Of a DNA stretch of 64,000 nt, positions 11,805 to 22,127 are shown piece after piece. Under the pieces are notes generated by a model that saw nothing but the letters and a program-made list of their open reading frames with translations, was not told the origin of the DNA and did no database searches. Position numbers and translations under genes: made by a program. Origin of the DNA: Undaria pinnatifida (lineage: Eukaryota > Sar > Phaeophyceae > Laminariales > Alariaceae); contig JABAKD010000016.1 of the NCBI GenBank assembly GCA_012845835.1, forward strand, positions 9,252,121 to 9,316,120, in the 5' to 3' direction. Each line of letters begins with the position of its first letter. Position 1 is the stretch's first letter.

Positions 11805-14800
11805 AACAGCAACAGCGGCAACAACAACAACAACAACACCATCACCAACACCAACAATGACACCAACACCAACATCACCCCCGCCCCACCGCTGCCCTCG
11901 CGCACCATCCAGCACAACGGTGATAAAAAGCAGGGCTGTGAGTTGGCTGACCATACTAAAAGTCACCATCTACCAGTAGTGACTACACGGCTAGTCCCCT
12001 CGAGTTAAAGTCGCGCATTTCTGCGTGCTCGCACCTGACTGATGCGTTCGAGGCTCGTCATGTGATCTACAAATCGATAAATAATTAAATTCCGTTGGAC
12101 GGTTTACTTTTGCCACCCACTGCACCAGGGTGCGCGATATAAGAGCCCCTCCGAACGAGCAAGTGCTACCGCTCTTATTATCTCAACTTGAGCATCCTGT
12201 AGTGTGTACTATAAAGTGGGTACCCCGATTGAAGAGCGTCCCGTGCCAAGACGAAGCATGCGCTCTTATCTGTAGTGGGAAATATGTAGCATTTAGTGTA
12301 GCGGAACATGCCGAGTTGGCCGCGCTTAACATCGGGGTACCCACTGTACTTGGTAGTCGACACTAGGCGTGACAAGCTGGACCGCTCCCAAGTCTGTTCT
12401 TTTCTTAAGTACGAACGCTCTCAACCCTTCAGAGTCCCAACCCCCTCCCTACACTAATTTCAAGTAATAAATGTCCCTAAAAAGAGGTTTCCAGTCGTAG
12501 AGGGGCTAAACAGGGTACCCCGTTGCTTCAACTTGCCGTCAAATAGACAGCAAAATCATAGCCCTAGTGAAAATCCAAACCTCAACTTCCCCCCAACAAA
12601 TGTCATGGTCGAAACGTGTCATCACGTCGCCTCACTTTCCCTCGAGCTCTCCGGCGGCGTCCCGTTCTAGTCCCGAACCGTCCACGGGGGTTCCACCGGA
12701 GGTTACCACAGTGGAGGCGTGTGGTCCACGGGCTTGATCGAATCCCTCCCCGGTCTTTACGCGGGGCGCTACGCTCGCTTGACAGAGGCGTTCCTTGCTC
12801 GCCCTTCGGGTCAGGCCGAACAGCGACCCTCTCGTCGCCTCTAGCGCTAGGAAGCAGCGGGCCTCCCTCGACCGGTAAAAGTTGGCGACCTGTTTTTTTT
12901 TGCGTGTTTTGTGTTTTGTGTTTTGTGTTTTGTGTTTTGTGTTTTGTGTTTTGTGTTTTGTGTTTTGTGCGTGTTTTTGTGTTCCATAACAATTTTTTGT
13001 ACATTTTTTTGTACATTTTTTTTTTAGTTGTGCGTTTTTTCAAGTCAAGAACATGCATGAAAACAAGAGAAGGAGGGATAGGCAGGGCGGGAAGCGGGGA
13101 GCGGGCGCGGGGAATAAGGGGGGCAAGGGGGAGGGGGGAGGGGATGGGAGGGGATGGTGGTTATGGGTTGCACACGAAGGTTGGATGCTGATCGTGTCGG
13201 TGGGTGAAATATGTTCGGGTATGCTTGTATGTACTAAAAAAGCACACATGGTACGCTACTCCGGTCCTCTGCCGGTCGCAAGACATGGCCTCGGCTGTAC
13301 GACCGCGGCCGTCATGACAAGACATAATCGGACAAGACCGCCGCCATCGCATTCCGCCATGATGTATCGGACGTCATGACATCCCGGGAGGGAACACGAC
13401 AGCTGTCACGACATCACGTAATCGAATGTTCACGACATCTGTCATGACGCGCCGTTAATCGGACACGACTGCCGTCATGACGCCATTGGGCATGATAGCT
13501 GTCATGGGCATAGCGTCCTTGGACACAACAGCTGTCACGACATGACGTCATCGGACATGACTACCGTCATACGGTGACGTCATCGGACGCGACTGTGATC
13601 ATGACGTCCCATTGTGACGTGCTGTTATGACGTAACGTTATCGTGCATGACAGCTGTCATGGAGTGACTTCATCGGACACGGATTCTGTAATGACGTGCG
13701 TCGTGACGTGACGTCATCGCACACGAAGTATGCCATGGCATGCGTCATCGGACACGGCTGCTGTCACGACATGCCGTCATCGGAAACGTCTGCCTTTGCG
13801 TGCCGTCGTGATAGTACGTCGGCGGACATGGCAGCTGCCATCACATGCCTTTATTGGACACGACAGCTGTCATGACGTAACGTCATCAGGGAAGACAAGG
13901 CGAGAGGTAATAAAAGGGAGTCAAATAGATGGTAACCCCTCCGTCCACCCCCCCTGCTACATGAGAGGAGGGGTACAAGAGCGACGAGAGACAGGAACGA
14001 TTTCGCGATTTCGTGAGTTGGCCGTTTCGTTTCGTTTGGTTTCGTTTCGTTCGGTTTCGCTCGTTTCGTTCAACGCAAGGCTCCGGTCGGGGTACGCGGC
14101 GTCTAGGTGCGCGAGCTGCTCGCACCGCAAGAAAGGAAACACTCCGGCGCATCGAGGTAACGTCGTTTTGACAGACCAGATCTTACACCACGGTTCGCCT
14201 TCCCCTCAAGACTGAAAAATAATTCGAAAACAAAAGAGAACACAAAAACTGAGCGCGCGGTCACGCGGAAACTGTAGCCGTATTGGTACCGTCCGAGGGT
14301 TTGTATAGAAAGCGGACGACGGCAAAAAAAACTGCGGCCGGTAACATCAAGCGTGTACGTGATGGTGTAGGAAATGGATCGATGCTATTTGTGGCACTTC
14401 TCTTCACAACAACGAGCGCAGTACGATGCTAGAAAAACCTCGAAACCGCGACTGAAACACCCCTACACCGTAATCGGGCCGGCGTTGCGGCGGCATGGTA
14501 GACAGAGAGAAGAGGGTGAGAGTCAGACGAAGTGAGCAATAGAGCGAGTAACAAGAGTGAACGTAGACGAGCAAGTCGGCTAGCGAACAAAGCATGCAAG
14601 CGAACAAGTAGTATGCAGGCGAACAAGCAAACAAAACGGACAAACAACAACGAACAAACAAGCGACAAAAGCAAGCGAACAAGCAGGCTCTATGTATACA
14701 TGGAAGCAAAACAACATGCACAGTAAAAAAACAAACAAGCGGGACAACCAAAAACCTAGTGGTGTAGTTGTTCATTCCGATGGTGCAGTGGCAATGAAGT

Positions 14801-16198
14801 TGTCGGCCTGGGCTGGCTGGGCTGGCTTGACCTTTCCCCTCTCATCGCCGCTGGGCACACCACCCTTCCGCTCCGGCAAGCCGGCTGAGATGCCCTGAAC
14901 AAGTTTGGAAGCCACGAACGCCCCCCCCCGCCCCCCCGTCGGCGAAACGCCTCCCACTTGCGGGTTGTTCCCTTTCTACGCGCGAGGTTGACAAAAACAA
15001 TGACCAAGGTTGTGGCTAGGGGGAGGGGGGGGGGGGGGGGGGGGAGGAGGAGGGAGGTTGTGGCTAGCGGGGGGGGGAGGGCAGCGGCGGTGAAAAAAGC
15101 GAAGGCTGCCGCCGAGCGAGCAAGCGATCAGGCCAAAGCCGTGCCGTGCCCTCCCCAAGCATGCAGACGGAAATGAAAGTAAATGCTAGCATAGGCGTCG
15201 TCGGCCTATAGAACATCAGATACCCTTGTATCGGCTACCTGACACATTATCTCGTACGTATAATAGTATAGTCCAATGTGCTTTCACGGCGCGCGTCGCC
15301 GTGTGCCGCAGGTATAATGTCGCGGCGACTATTGCTGCTGCTGCATGTGTTAATGTCAATCGCCCAACGAGGGGCAAACGCATCTATAATAAGTGAACGT
15401 ATAAGACGAGCACGCAGCGGGGTCGGGGGGGGAAGGGGAGGCGGCACGCGGCGGTGTCCGCGCAATAATCGGGGCGCGGAAAAAAACTCCCGGTTCGGCG
15501 CAACAACTGTCGTTTCCGCGCATAAACTGCCGTTTCCGCGCATAAACTGCCGTTTCGGCAGAACAACTGACGTTTCAACAGGAAAACTTCCGTTTCGGCG
15601 GAACAACTGCCGTTTCGGCGGAACAGCTATCGTTTCGGCGGAGCAACTGCCGCTTCAACGTTAAGAAAACGGTTACGGTTTCGGCCGGAACTATTTCCGT
15701 GTCAACGGGACGCGGCGAACTAAAAAAAAAGAGCAAACCCCAAAAGCTTGGCACGGTCGCATCGGCCTCGGACAAAGACAGCAATAACACTACCGTCTTA
15801 TGTGGCAGACTACTGCTGTCTTATGATTTATCATGAGTACGATATAGCAATAAAACGGCGTCTATTCGCGCCTCCCCAGACCCAGGGTACCCTAGACGGG
15901 GCTTGCTCAAGAACGGAAAGCTGCTCACGCGTGCACGCACCGCTGGCCATAATTGCTGTACCTTCTCGTTTTCGACCTCGAGCCTCGCGAAGAACTCTTG
16001 CGCCCCCTGTTCGTGGGCCTGGTGGTGGTGGCGAAGCTGCTGCTGCTGGAGGAGGGGGTGGTGCTGGTGGTGGTGTTGGCCCCGAATGCCGCTCCTCCCG
16101 GCGAGCCTCTTGGCGATCTGCTTGAGAGCCTTGTAATTCACGGTCCCCCTCAAAAGCTCGGGGGATAGCTCCGATCTAATCTTCTTTCCGAACTTCAT
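8897..16198 (-). CDS. SPX-domain protein with a degenerate cytidylyltransferase-like C-terminal domain (5 exons)
   Basis: Proposed join on the minus strand: 16198-15962, 12889-12636, 11523-11434, 10604-10496, 9916-8897, about 569 residues. All junctions are GT-AG and keep frame (phases 0, 2, 2, 0). Residues 1-230 form a complete SPX domain: MKFGKKIRSELSPEL at the start, NYKALKQIAK (about 21-30), FFARLEVENEKVANFYRS across exon 1/2, LLSESRDLVKF and AFRKLLKKLDKR across exon 3/4. The basic residues that bind inositol pyrophosphates in known SPX domains (YK near the start and the KxxKKxDK helix) are present. SPX domains sense phosphate status this way. Residues 231-569 include VYSVGTFD (about 265-272), a long Ala/Ser/Gly insertion, LRFLREFGAVVVVGVFSD (about 376-393), HADRVVVVDSADP, and an acidic Asp/Glu tail. 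The GTFD and GVFSD pattern resembles CTP:phosphocholine/ethanolamine cytidylyltransferases, but the HxGH motif is absent. SPX assignment is strong; the second domain and the exon 4/5 join are inference. Confidence 0.8.
10496..10604 (-). CDS. SPX gene exon 4
   Basis: Begins after CGCCCGCAG and completes RKLLKKLDKR, the lysine-rich inositol-phosphate-binding helix, then FFTSMVQTQPWING, the usual last SPX helix. The donor GTGAGA at 10495 is the best candidate. The frame remains open past it with a basic, less protein-like sequence. Confidence 0.75.
11146..11300 (-). repeat. GTGCTCCGTCCCGGCAT-family repeat, copy 1
   Basis: Reverse-oriented copy in SPX intron 3. Shares CGACGTGCTCCGTCCCG, GATGCGAGGGTCTATGGTC and the GCCGAACACCTC segment with copies at 30290-30395, 30836-31015 and 33780-33935. 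Class unknown. Confidence 0.75.
11434..11523 (-). CDS. SPX gene exon 3
   Basis: 90 bp between a pyrimidine-rich acceptor (TTTTGTGCAG) and the donor GTGAGT. Encodes FLEAKAGATMLLSESRDL, then VKFVDINMHAF, matching the SPX helix that precedes the K-x-x-K-K motif. Confidence 0.85.
11757..11880. repeat. CAG/CAA trinucleotide tract
   Basis: Interrupted CAGCAGCAA and ACAACA repeats in SPX intron 2. Frames through it read as Gln/Thr/Ala homopolymers and are not exons. Confidence 0.85.
12214..12346. mobile_element. Tc1/mariner-like MITE (133 bp)
   Basis: Terminal inverted repeats of AAGTGGGTACCCCGATT (left) and ATCGGGGTACCCACTG (right, reverse complement), flanked by TA on both sides (12212-12213 and 12347-12348). 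Lies in SPX intron 2. A larger, disrupted relative is at 43382-43916. No coding capacity, so it is non-autonomous. Confidence 0.75.
12421..12509 (+). mobile_element. TTAA-bounded 85-bp element, copy 1
   Basis: Matches the family core ACTAACTCCAAGTAATTTTG and GGTTTCCAGCTGTAAAGG with substitutions. Bounded by TCAA and CTAA, degenerate versions of the family's TTAA. In SPX intron 2. Confidence 0.7.
12636..12889 (-). CDS. SPX gene exon 2
   Basis: 254 bp. Starts after an A-rich acceptor (AAAAAAAAACAG) with VANFYRSREARCFLALE, typical of the SPX central helix. The rest is a variable hydrophilic linker. Ends GGAAA before the donor GTGAGG in phase 2, which fits exon 3. Confidence 0.82.
12901..12971. 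repeat. (TTTTGTG)n heptamer array at the 3' end of SPX intron 1
   Basis: About ten copies with period 7. In the gene sense it reads (CACAAAA)n and lies directly upstream of the exon 2 acceptor, where a pyrimidine tract would normally be. Confidence 0.9.
13290..13890. repeat. Block of two alternating palindromes (TGACGTCA and GACAGCTGTC)
   Basis: Located in SPX intron 1. Perfect TGACGTCA at 13543, 13575 and 13709, with many one-mismatch versions, alternating with GACAGCTGTCA-type words (near 13399, 13527, 13649, 13862). CATCGGACACGAC follows most sites, with recurring 32- and 44-bp spacing. TGACGTCA is the classic CRE/bZIP site; a regulatory role here is only a possibility. Confidence 0.75.
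14020..14080. repeat. TTTCG pentamer tract
   Basis: Interrupted GTTTCGTTTCG repeats in SPX intron 1. Confidence 0.8.
14525..14730. repeat. GCGAACAAGCAAACAA degenerate tract
   Basis: Words GAACAAGC and AACAAACAA repeat irregularly. In SPX intron 1. Confidence 0.7.
15016..15085. repeat. Poly-G tract
   Basis: Runs of up to about 18 G, interrupted by AGG and TGTGGCTAG. Strong G-quadruplex candidate on the plus strand, in SPX intron 1. Confidence 0.85.
15491..15660. repeat. 20-bp tandem repeat, 8-9 copies
   Basis: CGTTTC recurs at 15511, 15531, 15551, 15571, 15591, 15611 and 15631, exactly 20 bp apart, with GGCGGAACAACTGC-type filler. In SPX intron 1. Frames through it show a near-repeat peptide but lie in the intron. 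Confidence 0.92.
15962..16198 (-). CDS. SPX gene exon 1 (start codon)
   Basis: 79 codons from the ATG at 16198-16196. Contains the first SPX helices and a His/Gln-rich linker (CAC/CAG repeats) between them. The donor GTACAG (15961-15956) was preferred over a later GTGAGC (15928) because it joins ENEK to VANFYRS, giving the usual SPX sequence pattern of EKV-x-x-FY. Confidence 0.82.
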
Positions 16199-17566
16199 GC
16201 CAAGGGACAGGCCGACGGCGGCAGTCGTCGCAGCACGGCAGCACGGCGGCGTGGCAGCGCGGCGCGACTGGCTCAGATGTTCGCTGTCTTTAGACGCTTA
16301 TTTTCGCTGCCTGGTTTACCGCTTGCTCTACTCCTTCCGTGCGCCAACCTGGGTATTGATACCGGCCCGCGGTAGCAACAAAAACTCTGCTGCTGACCTG
16401 CTGGATATATATGCTGGTATAGCAGCAGCAGCACTGGGGTTGCCCTGAGCTGAGCGGCTGTAACTCGCCCGCCCCTCGACCGCGCCTTGCTCTTGTTAGC
16501 AGTGGCAACGGCCACACATCAAAAGCACCAGTTACACCGGCAGTCGCACCAGTTACACCAGTCGTACGCAAGCTACTGCGGGTCGTAGTCGGCTGGTGCG
16601 TCGGTCCGTCGTGTCGTCGGTAGATCGGTCGCGAATTCGTCTGTCTCGTTTGCTATGTCTCTCGAGGAAGTCGGTGCCTCAAGGGGAATCGATTACGTTG
16701 TTGTTGTTGTTGTTGTTGCTGCTGCTGCCGCTGCTGTTGTTGGTGTAGGTGTTGATATTGCCTTAGACCTGCGGGCCGGGCGCAGGAAGTAACCAGAAAA
16801 TAAGTTATTTTGATTGATCCATGGGCGACACTTACTTTGTGCTCAGTTTGTACTCAGTGCCTCCTACGAAATCAGCGTCAACATACCAGGACTCCATGAA
16901 TCAATACCACTACAAGCATAGCCCATTTGACATCAGGTGGGGTGTACACGAGGAAATGTTACACTACGAGCCACACTACGGCGCAGTCTTGGTTTGAGTG
17001 GAGGCAACTGCGCCGGCAGGAGGCTGGATTCGACGAGGGAGGGGGAGGGTGGCTGAGCGTCGACGGGCGGGGAAGAGACGGATTGAACTCTCCCTGAACG
17101 AGAACTTTTGCTTTTCAGATCAGCACCGCAAGCTGCGAGGAGCATTTTGTTTTTGGGAACGGGGGAGAAGGGGAACCGATCGGAATTGAGCGCCCACGAG
17201 AGCAAGTGCGAATGAGCGGGCCGAGTGAGCTACGAAAGGCGATGAGGCGGCGAGAACCACAGCAGGACGATGGAACACGGAGACCCACGACCCCCGCACG
17301 CACACCATCATCACGAGAGCAGCGATCGTCTTTTTTCAGTGTTGTTTTACGAGGCAGTAGCACAGCATGTTACTTACGTCACTGATTTTGGTAGAGTTGG
17401 TAGAGTTGTATACTCGTACCCTTTATGGGGAACGACCCACCGCAATTTTCAATTTTCAGGCACGGGCGTCGTAGCTCAGAGCTGCGCTGCAACCTGTCAG
17501 ATAACTCGGAAAGACCGGCCTATCATTGATATTTTGTGTGGTGGTTTTTGGTTCGATTGCCCTTTT
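16199..17566. other. Upstream region of the SPX gene
   Basis: Holds the presumed promoter and 5' leader of the minus-strand gene. Contains a TTG/CTG triplet tract (16698-16745). A TATATATGC-like sequence at 16405-16415 is a weak core-promoter candidate only. No other gene seen. Confidence 0.35.
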
Positions 17567-17962
17567 TTCACTGCATGCCCGCGGGTCGTCACTCTGACAG
17601 CACTCCAGACAGCAGGCGCGTTCGTCTGTGCTCACGATTACCGTGCGATTCGTACGGTGCAGGCAGCCCAACCGCTGCTGTAGTTTGTAGCCGCGAGTTG
17701 GTTAGTTGTGGGAACGGGGGAACTCTATGCCGAAGTTGAGTAGATACCCGCGGCCATGTGAGTTCAGTTTGCACATTAAATCATTTCACGTGTGCGCCTT
17801 CTTCATATCGTGCGTTTTTAGGCGGGAAAGCGCAGTATTTCCCGGACGAATTTTGATTTAATTAGGTTTTTCGGATTGTCCTAGGGCTCCAGCACCTTTG
17901 TGTGCCCACGGACTCTAGATGTTTGACAAGAGTTAATTCAGACAACAACAACAACAACAACA
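17567..17962 (+). repeat. 395-bp dispersed repeat with (CAA)n end, copy 1
   Basis: Nearly identical to 22646-23040: the match starts at TTTTTTCACTGCATGCCCGC and ends at a segment with TTTGACAAG and GAGTTAATTCAGA followed by (CAA)n. The 3' microsatellite end suggests a non-LTR retroelement 3' end or a SINE. A 72-residue frame inside is shared by both copies but has no recognised domain. Confidence 0.85.
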
Positions 17963-18235
17963 ACACGAAGTGCTGCGAACTCGTCGTAACTCCATGCAAA
18001 ACGAGGGTGTCCTACACTATAGCGTTTTTCACCATGGATGGAACTAACGCTAACCCTGATCCTATAACCCATAGGGCATACAATATACCCATGACTGCCC
18101 CCGATGACGTCACTGGGATGAAATGGTTGAAAATACACAACAAACAATGCGTATCACTGCCAAATGGTTGAAAAAACACAACAAACAATGCTTGTCACTG
18201 CCAAACGACAAGTAGTGAGAACGCTGAATGCACCC
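17963..18235. other. Spacer with a short direct duplication
   Basis: ACACAACAAACAATGC with the neighbouring CACTGCCAAATGG is repeated 47 bp apart between 18122 and 18205. Nothing else seen. Confidence 0.4.
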
Positions 18236-18400
18236 TGTTGCTGTTGTTGTTGTTGTTGTTGTTGTTTTTGTTGTTGTTTGTTGTTCTCACATTAACTCGC
18301 ATAATCAAGTCCGTGGTCACAGGACAGGCTCCAGTCACTCTGGAGCTGAGGAATACCCCAGGAAAAAAACACAAACAAACCAAAGGTGGTCCACGATACC
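18236..18400 (-). repeat. (CAA)n-tailed family, copy 2 (3' end)
   Basis: On the minus strand it reads CTCAGCTCCAGAGTGACTGG, then CCTGTCCTGTGACCACGGAC, then CGAGTTAATGTGAGAAC and (CAA)n. Related copies: 38235-38570, 43480-43592, 44330-44430, 44560-44672, 48560-48900, 56330-56420. Confidence 0.85.
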
Positions 18401-19334
18401 CTATATGAGACCGAAACCAAGAAATGCCAACCTGTGACAACGGCTTTTCTTTGTTCAGAAGATCGCTGAACATTAAAAAGAAAAACACGTGCAAGTTGAG
18501 CTGGAGAGCAAAAAATACACAAACGCGCGCAGATGTGATACGATGGTATATAATTTTTCGAAAACTCCAACCTGAAAATGGATCAATCCGAAAACTGCCG
18601 ACACGAATGCCATTATCTGTCACGCCGTACACACCGGTACCTCGCACCTACAAAAATGATTGAAATCATTTGCGGACCTCTCTCGGAAAAACCAGAGATT
18701 GACCGTTCAGCGCGATTTTTAGGGCTGGGCCCTGATCCTGATCCGGTATATACTGCAAAAACCACTACACTGGCGGACGTACCATTCAAAAACTGGCTGA
18801 GGGAGCTGCCAAGGTTGCCAACTGCTTAGGTTCGTCCTGCAACAATGCTTACGTTCGTTCCACAACAACGCCTCACAATGTAATGAAAACCCATCAAAAT
18901 GCGCGAAGCAGAGAAAGGACATGTAAAATACAAGTGCGAGGAGAGAGAGCGAGACAGGGAGGGAGACCGTGGGCACGACGGGCGGGTCCGCTAAAAAACC
19001 ACCGATGGGTGAGGGCTGTGGATCCTTCCTGTACCATCATAAAACACCACCAAAAACTCTACCCGACGTTCTCATTGATTCGTACGATCTACAGTAGCTA
19101 TTAATACGACCCAATTGCCTTTGAAATATGGCTCAACCTCAATGCATGTCATACAAGTAAATATATCTAGAAAACCAAGTCGCGTCAAAACCAGCCTCCA
19201 GCATAAAAAACGTTGTATACACCCCTAGCAGTGTATGTAAGCCATACGTTTATAAAGTATTTTCCAGCTTTGTGCTAGGCCCTTTCTGTTTCCTTTTGGC
19301 CACCCTTGGGGGCTATGGAGGCGATGTTTCGTTT
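18401..19334. other. Intergenic, no feature supported
   Basis: Overlapping frames only, no recognised domain or repeat partner. Confidence 0.3.
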
Positions 19335-19637
19335 TTTTTTTTTTTTGCACACTTTTACTTTCCAGCTTCTGGACAAGCCGTGGTCACAGGTGTCGTCCCT
19401 TCCCCCCCCGGTTCTTGCCTTCAATTTTTAACGCGCATAGGGTTCAACAATTCCACTGCTGGTCGATTTTTCATCGAGTGTTGCTAACTCACGCTCTCGC
19501 GCTTTCCGCAAGTCAATTTGTGCACAAGAAAAAGTTCCTACGAATTTATACGAGTATGCCCTCGGCGGAGCTCGAACTCACGAAACTGACCTACACCAGG
19601 CCCGAGGATAACCTGATACGCCACCGGGGCGACCGGT
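19335..19637 (-). mobile_element. SINE-1 copy 1 (tRNA-headed, about 300 bp)
   Basis: Read on the minus strand it starts CCGGTCGCCCCGGTGGCGTA, where TGGCGTATCAGG resembles a pol III A box, followed by GAGTTCGAGC (B box). The body has CAAATTGACTTGCGGAAAGC and CACTCGATGAAAAATCGA, and the end TTCCAGAAGCTGGAAAGTAAAAG is followed by A-rich sequence. Frames of 70-97 codons inside recur in every copy and are element-derived. Confidence 0.85.
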
Positions 19638-19935
19638 CCAGTATGAAAATGGCCGTCGAAGACGCAGTAGTAGCAAGTAGAGGACAGACCAGGGAACAAT
19701 CCTCCTAACCCTCTCGTACGTAGCTGCATTCGGAAACCAGTTGGGGTACTGTCCCGACGCCGGCTGGGTGGTGCCATCTGCTTTGTTGCTTTGTTTTGGT
19801 ATGCTTTACTATTTAGCTTCGTTTTGTATAGGGTACCGGGGCGATGATGACGGTGTTTTGTTTTTTTTCCCCCCGCTCATCCTGTCGTCTATATTATTAT
19901 CTTCGGACTTTTTCTTTCTCCTTCCTTCCAAAAGG

Positions 19936-20216
19936 TAACTCAGATCCGGGGTCACCAAGGAGGCTCACCTCCCCCCTCTCCACTGCGGTACGTGCCTTTC
20001 ATTCTTATCGCGAGAAGACGTCTGCCCTTTCTTCCCTCGTCGACTCGCATCGAATCGCGCTTACCCACGCTGCTGGGCGCTCTCAGCAGTTGATTCCTTT
20101 TATTTATTCTCGCAAATAAACTCAAAAGTCCGACCCACGAGAACTTCGAGCCCAAAACCAACCCTAATATCGTACCAAGTAGCATTCGACGGTATCACTA
20201 GAACACCCGGGCGACC
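19936..20216 (-). mobile_element. SINE-2 copy 1
   Basis: On the minus strand a tRNA-like head (GGTCGCCCGGGTGTTCTAG, then a GGCTCGAAG B-box-like segment) is followed by a body with AACTGCTGAGAGCGC, GATGCGAGTCGACGA and CGCAGTGGAGAGGGG. Paired with 37012-37278. The head starts like SINE-1 but the body differs. Confidence 0.6.
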
Positions 20217-21329
20217 GACACAGCAGTACGTAGTTAGTACGACCGCATGGGCACCACTCTGTCGGCAGAAATATTGAGCAGGTGATAAATCATACGGCAA
20301 TGCTGCTCCTACAAGTAGTAGGGAAGTTCGAAACCCAACATGGTTGCTGCTCCCGACCATGGTTGGATGGCTTCATCTGCTTCGTGGCTATCATAGTTGC
20401 TGGATGGCTGTTGTGACATGCTTTTATTTTTCGCGTGCCGTCCTGTCCCCCTCTTCGTTTCCAGTCGTCTTTTCCTATTGTTTTATTTTTTCCTTTCTGT
20501 TGCAAACAGTCTGGCGTGCTGGCTCGCGTCCTTTTTTTTGCCCGCGTGTTCAAAGCAGTTCATTGCATGGCCAAATTGCCCTGCTGTAATCGCAAATCGT
20601 ATCTCTGTCTCGTAGTTCATGACCACAGCAGTAGCATAGCTCGTCTCTCTACCAGGAGGAGGCATCGGCACGGACACTGGTTGTGCCGCACGTAGATGGG
20701 TGACCAGTTTAATGTAAAAAAACACATCATTAACACACCACTATATATTATAGAAATGTAAGTACGAGTATGCCCACATACTACCTGGTAACAGGTCCCA
20801 ACGTTCCAACATAAACCCCGCCAGAAGCCTGCCGTAACCTATTATTTCTTTACTAATAGCCCATAAATCAGAGGGGGTGGGATTAGGTGGGGATTAGGTG
20901 GTATACATAACATACAAAATACAATACATTGGGTAAGGGTGCATGGCTGATATACACCCCTTGTTTACACCGCCGGCAGGACGCCTCCAGCGCCCTCCTC
21001 TCATCGTCCGGGTGGAGGGGGCGGGGGTCGGCGATTCACCGCCACCGGTTTAGGCTTCGCCGAAACAATAGTGCACAATTCGAATACAGTCGTGTAACGG
21101 CTGGAGCTACATACATACACGTAATATCGTCTTTACATGTTTTTAAGATAATTTGCAGAAACGGAATGAATGGCAGATCGTGAGGCAAGGTACCAGTTCG
21201 ACGAATTAAGTGGAGCGTGTGCTACTATAGCCCTGGACCCTCTACAGCGAGTGGTAGTTCCTGCTTTGTTTGTTTTCGTTGAGTTCAATGGGGGGAGCGC
21301 GAGAGCGACAGCAGTTATGGCTTGCTGTC
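20217..21329. other. Intergenic, no feature supported
   Basis: Overlapping frames only. A GC-rich patch at 20960-21060 is open in several frames without a recognised domain. Confidence 0.3.
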
Positions 21330-21830
21330 GTCCTTTCTTTATCTTTTTCTTTATCTTTTTCTTTATCTTTTTCTTTATCTTTTTCTTCTTTTATTTTCCT
21401 CTTTTTTTTCTTCTTTTTCTTCTTGTTTGTTCCCTGGTTTCCCTCCCCGCCGGCCTTATACCGGTACGAGTATCTTCTTGCTCTTCTTCGTGTTTGTGTC
21501 CGTAAAACAGCAGTTAGTTGTCTTCTTAGTGTTGTTTTGTCCACTTGGTTTTGTCTGTGCAACAGCAGTCATCTTCGTTCGTGCTGTTTTGTCCCTGCAA
21601 CAGGTACGAAGGTATCGTACGATCTGTTCCTCTTCAGCACGTACGGTGTTCCTCTTGCGACCTTTCCTTTCCTTTGTGATCTTCTTGCATCACATTCTTC
21701 CCAACACCTGTCGTTTTTTTTTTTTTTTTCTTCCTTTCCTTTCCTTTCCTTTTCACTTTTTTTTTCACTTTTTTTTTTCTCTTTTTTCTTTACGGTCTGG
21801 CTTGTTTTTTTTGTGTTCTCGTACCCGGTA
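21330..21830. repeat. Pyrimidine-rich tract with a (CTTTATCTTTTT)n array
   Basis: Period-12 repeats at 21335-21385, then T/C-rich sequence including TTTCCTTTCC repeats at 21735-21750. Long Phe/Leu/Ser frames here (178-188 codons) are composition artefacts. Confidence 0.8.
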
Positions 21831-22037
21831 CGCTAGCACTTCATTTGCTTCACCTTGATGAATTGCGTTTGTTTGGTTTACTCTGTTTCACAAGTCTGTG
21901 ACAACATAATTAGTATAATATCTCTCTTAGGATAAAGAATCAGCACGGACTCTGGGTGTACTGATGTTGGGTAAAAAAAGAAAATAACGGGTTAATGTGA
22001 AGACAACACACATGTACCAGCCACATTTTGTTTCTTC

Positions 22038-22127
22038 TTAACCCCTTCAGAACCCCCGAACCCCTCTCTACACTAAATCCAAGCAGTTTTGTCCCTAAAA
22101 ACGGGTTTCCAGTTGTAAAGGCGTCAA
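22038..22127 (+). mobile_element. TTAA-bounded 85-bp element, copy 2
   Basis: TTAACCCCTTCAGAACCCCC at one end, TCAA at the other after GGTTTCCAGTTGTAAAGGCG. Core ACTAAATCCAAGCAGTTTTG. Confidence 0.75.

Noticed and set aside
13290-13890. CRISPR-like spacing in the palindrome block
   Set aside because: Repeats are not identical, spacers are themselves related, and the host is a eukaryote.
15928-15961. Later donor GTGAGC for SPX exon 1
   Set aside because: It has a better consensus than GTACAG, but would insert VQQLWPAVRAR between ENEK and VANFYRS and break the SPX helix alignment.
19415-19708. ORFs of 70-97 codons repeated at 26725, 40926, 42665, 49172 and 61225
   Set aside because: Identical frames recur because they lie inside SINE-1; there is no purifying-selection pattern and the SINE is noncoding.
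21270-21858. Long Phe/Leu-rich plus ORFs (178-188 codons)
   Set aside because: Produced by the pyrimidine tract; resembles membrane segments only by composition.
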